The notes under the pieces: generated by a model
The model's database searches: none
Told to the model about the DNA's origin: nothing
Seen by the model: only the letters and a program-made list of their open reading frames with translations
Part shown: in pieces, positions 57,080 to 64,000 of the stretch
Position numbering within the stretch: the stretch's first letter is position 1
Layout of the letters: every line of letters begins with the position of its first letter
Assembly: GCA_949128115.1 (NCBI GenBank)
Contig: OX421967.1
Span: 24,878,635 to 24,942,634, forward strand
DNA: 64,000 nt
Reading direction: 5' to 3'
Source: Anaspis maculata
Taxonomy: Eukaryota > Arthropoda > Insecta > Coleoptera > Scraptiidae
Translations under genes and position numbers: made by a program

Positions 57080-57616
57080 AGGTTTCCCGCCAAAGTTGAT
57101 TTTTTTTGCTGTAAAATGAATGTTGCTGTTTCAGTTTGATTGATTGAAATTACAGCTAAAAATGTAATTCTGGCGGGGAACTACGAATTACCACCTTGGG
57201 AAAAAATGCCAAGCTCCTCAACTCCACGTAAGAATTAATTAAAGCGTGTTTCCTTTATGTTTATTATTTTCCTTTGCTTTCGAAGCAATTTTTGCGTCAA
57301 ATTAAAACTTTTACTACATATTCGCATTCCACTTTTTTGACATTTACGCTAGAAATAAAGCGTTTTCTGAGTTAAATCGAATTCATAATGAATTTTTTTT
57401 TATCAATTTGTGAACGTTTTATGATAATCTGCCATATAAAACTTATACCTATCATCCGGACTCCGAAAACAGATTATTTCTAACGCAAACGTCAAATTTC
57501 ACAGCCGCCGAAGAGATGTCGTTCCATTTCAATTGTAGGTACCAGTGCTTTAGGGCTTTAGGTATTACTTCCAATTATAAAATCAAAATTGAAGATATAA
57601 CGTGTGTAATACAGGT

Positions 57617-58208
57617 GATTCAAAATTGTCCAGCCTTCGGTCCAGCCACCTTGAAGCTGCGAGATACCTATATGGAGATGTAAGAGTTCTGGAAAATTGT
57701 TAAAAAAACTCTATCTCTTTCAATTTTAAAGTTATGAAAGGACAAAAGTTGGTCCTTAGATTGTTTCTGAATTCGTTGTTATTTCAAAAGATTTCAATAA
57801 ACTGTTTATGGAACAATAATAAGTACAAAAGACCAACTCCTGAATCTGTTATAAATTTCTGTTTTGTATACAGGGAAACAGGGTGACTCATGAATCCTGG
57901 AAATTAATTTTTTTTAAAAGTGCATGCAAACAGTCACAATAATGCAATGGTCTCATAATTTATGTAGAGCATAATAAAACACAATTCATTCAAATAGAAT
58001 TGTTTTACTTCTGTTTTTTTTTTCAGGAAAACTGAATTTTTGTAGTTTATATGACTCACCCTGTATAGAAATCAGAAATTTATAACAGCTTCAGAGGTTG
58101 ATTTTTTGTACTTAATATACTTCCATAAACAGTTTGCTAACAATTTTCCAGTCACTCTACTACATATCCATATTACGCAGCTTCAAGGTGGCGCTGGACA
58201 CTTTTGAA
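57617..58208. mobile_element. 592-bp fold-back element
   Basis: ATTCAAAATTGTCCAGC at the left is matched by GCTGGACACTTTTGAAT at the right. CACCTTGAAGCTGCG, AACTGTTTATGG and TTATAAATTTCTG blocks also pair. The loop region holds two CACCCTG/CAGGGTG sequences. Confidence 0.8.
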
Positions 58209-58406
58209 TAAGAGGTACCAATTTGTACCTGCCCAATCAAGTAAAAAAATCAACCCAAATTTTTACCAACCAATAAAAGGTTTATCAACCAGTGACTACT
58301 CCTTTTTTTGCAGTTGAGAACTGGGATCTTTTTTGAATGGTGGTATATGTTTGGTATGGTAGGTTTGAATTTGAATATGGAATAGTATAGAAACCACATA
58401 TAATAG

Positions 58407-58830
58407 TGTTAGAAGCTCGCGACCATCCCGGCTCTTTCTAGAGAAATTTAGATTTCCGCGTTGCATTCGGGAAGCATCGAGAGACTTCAGCGGTAGGTCA
58501 CGACACGTCGAGACTTCTGGTGGAGGTGCCGTAGAAGGTACGCGTATATTCTCGACGCAGATACCAGAAAAATCCTCGTGTGCTGGAAACACCAACAGGA
58601 AACATCCAGAACCTTCGATGCTACTATAAGAGAGGAACTCGACCTGGCATCGGCAGAGTTTGAATCGAGCGATCGTGGCGTTAACATCTCAAGCGACATT
58701 GCGAATTTCTAAACGATTAATAATTCTGTGCGTTATTTAGCTGTATCGGTAGTAGCTAATAAAGTGCAGTTTGTTTACAAGTAAATCAACGCGTTTAATT
58801 TCGAGATAGGCGAACCCGAATACCGTAACA
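58407..58830 (+). mobile_element. Solo LTR, Ty3/gypsy-like
   Basis: A 424-bp unit begins TGTTAG and ends GTAACA, flanked by the 4-bp direct repeat ATAG (58403-58406 and 58831-58834). It holds a TATAAG box at 58625 and AATAAA at 58758, in the order expected for U3-R-U5 on the plus strand. No internal retroelement genes are next to it, so recombination between two LTRs probably removed them. The 4-bp duplication suits Ty3/gypsy; BEL or Copia (5 bp) fit less well. Confidence 0.82.
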
Positions 58831-58954
58831 ATAGGTTGAAACCCACATCGGTGGCTCAATCTGTGTCGAATTGAATAAAGTTTTACCAAAAACCAAAATT
58901 AGTTTGGCAAATGTCACCGCTTGCATGTAGCCATTTTTAAGGAATATATTCCAA

Positions 58955-60589
58955 CCCTTTCAATACTGCAGGGATATATTCGTCCCAAAGAAAATTTGAA
59001 AATTACTGTACTTGAACTCGTTGCTTGAAATAACACGGGGACGGGATTATTCAGTATCCGTATGCCTTGACACGGGATATCAGTCACAAAAACTTCATCA
59101 ATGCGACGTCGCATAACCCAATGTCAGCTGTTCCTCCGCCTGTGCACGCTAGGATTTGAGCAAGACCAGTCGAGTAACCGATTTTCTCCAGTTTTTGTGC
59201 AAGTTTACCTCTGTTTTTATGTCAGTTTGTGTGTATTGTCTGTAACTACACATCCCAGATATCAGATAGGTACCTCTCCGATATTTTGTAACAGTTCTAT
59301 GTCCAAAATTCACGGTGGGACAAAAATGTCCCTGCAGTAATATGGCGGGGGACAATTTCGTCCCAACAGTAATCAAACCTCAAGGTGAGGTTTTTGACTA
59401 TTTTGACTATTTTTGACTATTTTCAAGCGTAAACAGGCCGCTTCGACCTAAGGAATTGCAGGAATTGACTGAAGGCCTAAATCTGACATCGCGGACGATC
59501 CCTGTTATGACAGTCATCATATCAGACATCATGACATATATGACATCAGGAAGTCCCGTGTCATTTTTTTCTGTTTTTTGTTTAGTGTGTTCTGTCACTG
59601 GTTGCTGTATTGTGATTATGTTTTTGCTTGCACTGTCCAGTAGATAAGCAGAGCTGATTCTAACAAAGCGAATTCTCAGCAAAGCAGGTTCTGAGCAAAA
59701 CGGATTCTAATAAAGCGAATACTTACAAAACGGATTCTGCGCAAAGCGGATTCTGAGCAGAGCAAACTCAGCAAAGCGAATTCTGGTACAAAGCAGATTC
59801 TGAGCAAAGCGGACTTTTAGCAAAGTGGATTTTGGTACAAAGCAGATTCTGAGCATAGCGGATTCTAGCAAATAAGCGGATTCTGATAGAAGCGGATTCT
59901 AATGAAGCGGATTCTGATAGACGCGGATTCTGATAGAAGCGGATTCTGAGCGAAGCGGACTCTTAGCAAGGCAAATTCTATGCAAAGCTTATTCTGGCAA
60001 AACTGGGGGCAAAACGGATTCTAAGCAAAGCGCTTGTTTTACGCCATATCATACCTGGAACCTGGTGGAATCCAGTGGGAGTTTGAGGTTACTCTATCTG
60101 AGCAACGATGCATTATCAAACTTTGAATCAGCTTGTCAAGTCAATCATTTTTGATGTTTTTTTGCTTATTTTAGTTCTATGTCTCGAAACATATCTGAAT
60201 TTAGTTTCAAGCCGAAAATTTCTTCAATGTTTTTGTCTGATTTGGTCGGGTCTAGTTCTAAGCTTATCATTTTTTCCTATATGTTTGACTGTTTAGTTCT
60301 TGGTTTAGATTTTTTCAATATTTTTAACATCATCAGCCTGTAATATTTTGGTCTTATCTTCAATTTCTGACAATTACCATTTTTGAAAATAATGGAATTT
60401 CCTTACTGTTGGGATAGATATATCCCACTGCATATCACTGCAGGGATAAATTTGTCCCAAGAACTTTTTCCAAAAATTAGTGAATTCAAAAATCTTAAAG
60501 TCGGTCAAGTAACTATTATTAGGCTAAAAACCAGATGGACACAAAAAAATAAGTTCCAACTCAATTTCCGAAAAGTCGTATTGAAAGGG
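58955..60589. mobile_element. piggyBac-like non-autonomous element
   Basis: CCCTTTCAATAC at 58955 is matched by GTATTGAAAGGG ending at 60589, which is followed directly by TTAA. The left flank is CCAA rather than TTAA. Subterminal copies of the CTGCAGGGATA/TTTGTCCC type recur at both ends and at 59310. CCC termini next to TTAA are the piggyBac signature. No transposase frame is visible. Confidence 0.6.
59655..60035 (+). repeat. Degenerate GCAAAGCGGATTCTGA tandem array
   Basis: About 20 imperfect copies of a 14-20-bp unit built on AAAGCGGATTCTGA, lying inside the piggyBac-like element. Unit length varies because linkers such as GCAAA, TACAA and TAGA differ between copies. Confidence 0.85.
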
Positions 60590-61472
60590 TTAAGGGCGGC
60601 GTCACCCTGTGAGACAGACTTATACATTAAGTGGTGGAGAAGAGAAACGGAAACGTATACTTTTGGACTCGCCAGAGGTGGGCTTTCTCGTGCGTCAAGA
60701 CATTTAAAAAAATACTGACCCTTACAATGTGGCTGGCTATAGCGATTAATATATTTAGTTGTTTTGGAGGTATTGCAAAAATTCTATTTTCATTTTTTTT
60801 TAAATCTTGTGACATTCAAAATCCTACAGTTAACATATTCTTCCTAATCATATTTTAGAAATCTATGACTGTTTCCATCATTTTCCATCCCTCGTTTAAG
60901 AGCGGTGTCGGTGTATCCATTCCTCGTCCCCATCTAGCATTTTTGAACGATCCCAGTAGTAAATTGAGCATGTGGATCTAGCAACGGCGCCCAGATAAAC
61001 TTGAAGCCCTGTCAGTTGCCACCAATTATAACCAATGAGAACGTTCTCTAAGTGCGCTAAATTTAAAAACTGTGACGACAAGCTGAACACGTCTCGAGAA
61101 ATGTCAGAATTGGCCGTCTACGCACCAATCACGCTGCTGCGTATAAGGATCAGGACCACCCTTGACCAATGTAGTACTTCTAGACTTTTCATTCAAGTTT
61201 TCAAATTGAACCGCGATCTGCTTTCTGTTGAATCTGTATAGGAAAATAACAAACGGTAAGTCGCAATAACTATTATTTGAATATTAAATGACATTTTACT
61301 TCGAAAGAGGGTCGAATAAAACACTACGACATATTTCTGCATTGAGCCTTATCTACACACACCAGGAAATGTTTAAACAGATAGGCAGGTACACTTTCAC
61401 CCTATTTACTCAAGATTAGTAGTTAACCCAAAAATTCCATTTTAGTCAACCCCAACAGTTCCTTTCGACAAC

Positions 61473-61940
61473 ATGGGTGCACTGTTCGGGAAAAAACCAG
61501 TTGAAAGAGTAAGTAACATATTTTCCATACCTACCTAAGGACCAAGAAGGTATTATTTTTTGTCAAAATGATTGTTTCTCACACATGTTATTTCTTAGGT
61601 ACGAACTGTGGAAGATTTGCGTACAGTCATCCAAGCTGTGTTGAACAAAAGCTATTGTTTGACCAGATACAACAAACACGACATTGCAGTTCTCCTGGCC
61701 AACAGTGACGAGATAATTTGCAAGAAGTCACTCGAAGTCGTCGAACAGGAATTGACGTGCGGGATTTGCATGGGCCTGTTGAAACAGGCGTGCAGTTTGC
61801 GCTGCGGTCACATTTTTTGCAGAAAATGCATCCAAAGGTGGAAAAGTTCCAAGACGTTTTGTACGGCCACCTGTCCGATATGTAGGACGTGGTTTCATAG
61901 GTTCACGCCGTATTCTCAAATCGATGCTATATTCTCGCTG
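61473..61940 (+). CDS. RING-finger protein, 5' part (two exons seen; gene continues)
   Basis: Probable E3 ubiquitin ligase of unknown identity. ATG at 61473 opens a 12-codon exon (MGALFGKKPVER, donor aaga|gtaagt at 61508). Exon 2 runs 61599-61940 (acceptor ttcttag|gt, donor cgctg|gtaagt), phase 0 throughout, 126 aa so far. A C3HC4 RING covers 66-107 with ligands C66, C69, C81, H83, C86, C89, C104 and C107. It is preceded by a roughly 60-residue helical-looking N-terminal region. The single N-terminal RING resembles the layout of BRCA1- or TRIM-type proteins, but nothing diagnostic is visible. The consensus donor at 61941 implies more exons; none is recognisable before the transposon at 62.1 kb. 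Reading through would stop after VSQGA. Confidence 0.8.
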
Positions 61941-62069
61941 GTAAGTCAAGGGGCATGAGCACTAGTCCATAGATATAGGCGATATATTTTTGTTGTGCGT
62001 CAAATATCATGAGGGATTTGGTTTTGAGGTTTTTAAGGTGGGATCACGCTGACCTCTTTCACATTATAC

Positions 62070-62097
62070 CGAGTGGGCCAAAAAAAACCGCACAAAA
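62070..62097 (+). repeat. Candidate terminal repeat of the Tc1/mariner-type element
   Basis: GTGGGCCAAAAAAAACCGCA, after TATACCGA, resembles termini of mariner-like elements and lies on the 3' side of the transposase gene. The partner end is outside the window, so this is unproven. Confidence 0.3.
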
Positions 62098-62099
62098 GT

Positions 62100-62945
62100 T
62101 TTTTTCTTTTAAAATTTTTAATGGTGGGCCGATTTCGATAAAAGTGGTATCAGTGAAAAGCCAATTCAATAAGACGTCCAACTGACAAGTCAAATTGATC
62201 AAAACGTCAAAATCAAAGATGGCGGACGTAGCCGAAAATACCCCTACTTTGGTTACCGTTCTTTTTTAACAAAAGTTGTGAAAAATTAACAAATAAAATC
62301 ATGATTGATAAGAATGGACCTTTTGCTACAATTCAAGACCACAACGAGCATAATCGGTTTGTTTTTCGCAAAGTTACACTTATTTGAAAATATGTCTGCT
62401 TAGCATGCTTCGACCAGGGAAGAAGAATTAAAAAAAAAGGTTTTCTTCTCTAAAATCATTAATTTCTGACGGATTTTGATAAAAATGGTACCGATAGAAA
62501 GCCAACTGAATAAGACGTCCACCTGACAAGTCAAAATTAACAAAACGTCAAAATCAAAGATGGCGGACGTAGGCGAAAATACCCCTACTTTGGTTACCGT
62601 TCTTCTTTAACAAAAGTTGTGAAGAATTAACAAATAAAAGCATGATTGGTAAGAATGGACGTTTTGCTACAATCCAAGACCGTAACGAGCATAATCGGTT
62701 CATTCTTCGCAAAGTTACAGTTATTTGAAAATATGTCTGCTTGGCATGCTTCGATCAGGGAAGAAAAAATTAAAAAGAAAGGTTCTCTAAAATCTTCAAT
62801 CTGCCGGATTTTAAAAAAAGGGTACCGATAAAAAGTCCAATAAATAAGAAGTCCATGTCAAAAGACAAAATAACCGAAACGCAAAATCAAAGATGGCGGA
62901 CGTGGCCGAACCTACTTTGGTAACCGTTCTTTTTGATTTTTTCGT
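62100..62945. repeat. Tandem repeat of about 340 bp (2.5 copies)
   Basis: CAAAGATGGCGGACGT occurs at about 62214, 62555 and 62888 (spacing 341 and 333), each preceded by AAGACGTCC- or AAGTCC-type sequence. TTTGGTTACCGTTCTT and AACGAGCATAATCGGTT repeat likewise. It sits between the transposase gene and a possible transposon end. Confidence 0.88.
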
Positions 62946-63042
62946 TAGTGAGTGAGTACGTGACTAAGTGAGTGAATTCGTGAATGACTGAATAACATCA
63001 TCAACTACAACTATACAAAAATAATTCATTTATTTAAATTCC

Positions 63043-64000
63043 TTAAAATTTCACAACAAAAACGCTAGAACTACTAAAACTAATGGAACTGGCCCTGCGA
63101 AAAAATAAATAAACTCTTAAAACATGACATCTGATTTGTGCACTACTGCACCAGAGCACATCACCACTTACTCCTTGAATGTGCCCCCCTTGTGCAGTTG
63201 CAACTGCCAATACCCTCCTCCTCCAGATGTTGATTGCGGCTCTGATTGAATCTTGGGGAAGCTCTTCCCAGTATCGGATCAAAGCCTCCCTTAGTTCATC
63301 GATATCATTAAAAGTGTTTCGCCCATTGTCGTGGAGCCTTTGTAAAAAGTAGGGCCAAACGAAATAATCAAGTGGATTAAGGTCTGGGCTGCAAGGTGGC
63401 CACTGCCTTGGCTCTATGAAATCAACATTTTCGGCAGTCAAATGCGCTACCGTCGTGGCTGCCGTGTGGGCAGGCGCACCATCCTTAGAAAAAAAAAATC
63501 AGCATTTTCTGGCGCAGCACACATATTACTTACCACTAGTACCGTCTTTATTTTAGTCGAAAATTTTAGCACCTTACCTGCATAAATGTAAAATTTGGAG
63601 TGATGGCTCTGATTTGTGGTAAAACGACCTGGAGAATTTCATTCTGATAATCATGCGCAGTTAGCCGCATACCCTGCTCCAAAAATATAAGGGGAAGTTT
63701 GTGATTGGCACTTACTCCTGCCCAAACCATCAAAGAGGGAGCATAGTGCTGAAGTTCCCGATTTAATCGGTCCAGTGGGACATCGCTCTTTCTAACTTCA
63801 GTCGGGATGTGCAAGCGATCATTTTGCGGGTGTTTCGGGGGATTATTGTTAAAATTTTTCTCATCGGAAAACCAAATATAGTTGATGGCATTCCGTGTCT
63901 GGAATCTCCGCAAAAGATGCCTACAGCGAGAAAATCTTCTTGCCTTCACCAGATCATTAAGTTTTTGTACATAGCCACGCTTAATGACTTTTAAATTAAG
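63043..64000 (-). CDS. Tc1/mariner-type (IS630 superfamily) transposase, intron-split, 5' end beyond the window
   Basis: Cut-and-paste DDE/D transposase of a DNA transposon. Minus-strand exons are 64000-63578 (open to the edge) and 63483-63043 (stop). First catalytic Asp is in WFSDEKNF, second in DGAPAHTA, third in SPDLNPLD, with 37 residues between the last two, as in DD37D (maT-like) families. SLMVWAGVSANHKLPLIFLEQG between D1 and D2 is also typical. A 94-bp GT-AG insertion (63484-63577) cuts exactly between Gln and the second catalytic Asp. No stop or frameshift is seen in the visible 288 codons. The helix-turn-helix N terminus lies off the window. Confidence 0.88.

Overview
This window is nuclear DNA from an arthropod, most likely an insect. 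Genes are split by GT-AG introns, codon use is unbiased, and the non-coding DNA is AT-rich and full of fold-back (terminal inverted repeat) transposons. I do not assign an order.

Two host genes can be read to the end. The first is Sara (Smad anchor for receptor activation, ZFYVE9/ZFYVE16 family), on the + strand from 3193 to 45693. It has 14 coding exons whose phases all agree, giving a 1345-residue protein: acidic N-terminal region, FYVE zinc finger, Smad-binding segment, PP1-docking motif and the conserved C-terminal domain. Its first intron is 8.9 kb and the intron before the last two exons is 21 kb. The second is synaptobrevin (Syb, an R-SNARE), on the - strand with coding sequence from 52232 down to 47777. 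It has two coding exons separated by a 4 kb intron, and a probable 5' UTR exon near 52.3 kb. The two genes converge tail to tail, and both products act in endosomal and vesicle traffic.

Two more genes run to or past the window edge. A RING-finger protein starts at 61473 (+) and only its first two exons are recognisable. An intron-split Tc1/mariner-type transposase lies on the - strand from 63043 and runs off the right edge.

Region by region: 1-3.1 kb holds fold-back elements, one nested in another. 3.2-24.2 kb is Sara exons 1-12, with introns carrying several fold-back families and a tRNA-derived SINE. 24.2-45.3 kb is the giant Sara intron: fold-backs, a nested pair of long inverted repeats (34.3-42.8 kb), a GC-rich minisatellite, a 263-bp satellite array and a truncated LINE. 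45.3-45.7 kb is the end of Sara. 47.3-52.4 kb is Syb, with a PIF/Harbinger element in its intron. 52.4-61.4 kb is intergenic and holds a hAT-like element with an 8-bp target duplication, a solo LTR with a 4-bp duplication, and a piggyBac-like element. 61.4-64 kb has the RING gene start, a tandem repeat of about 340 bp and the transposase.

The most unusual signals are the density and variety of long hairpin-forming elements inside the transcribed Sara introns, three hammerhead-ribozyme-like cores, and a transposase whose second catalytic motif is cut by a 94-bp intron. I found no CRISPR array, no bacterial operon and no clear new multi-gene system. All gene names rest on recognised motifs read by eye; no database search was run.
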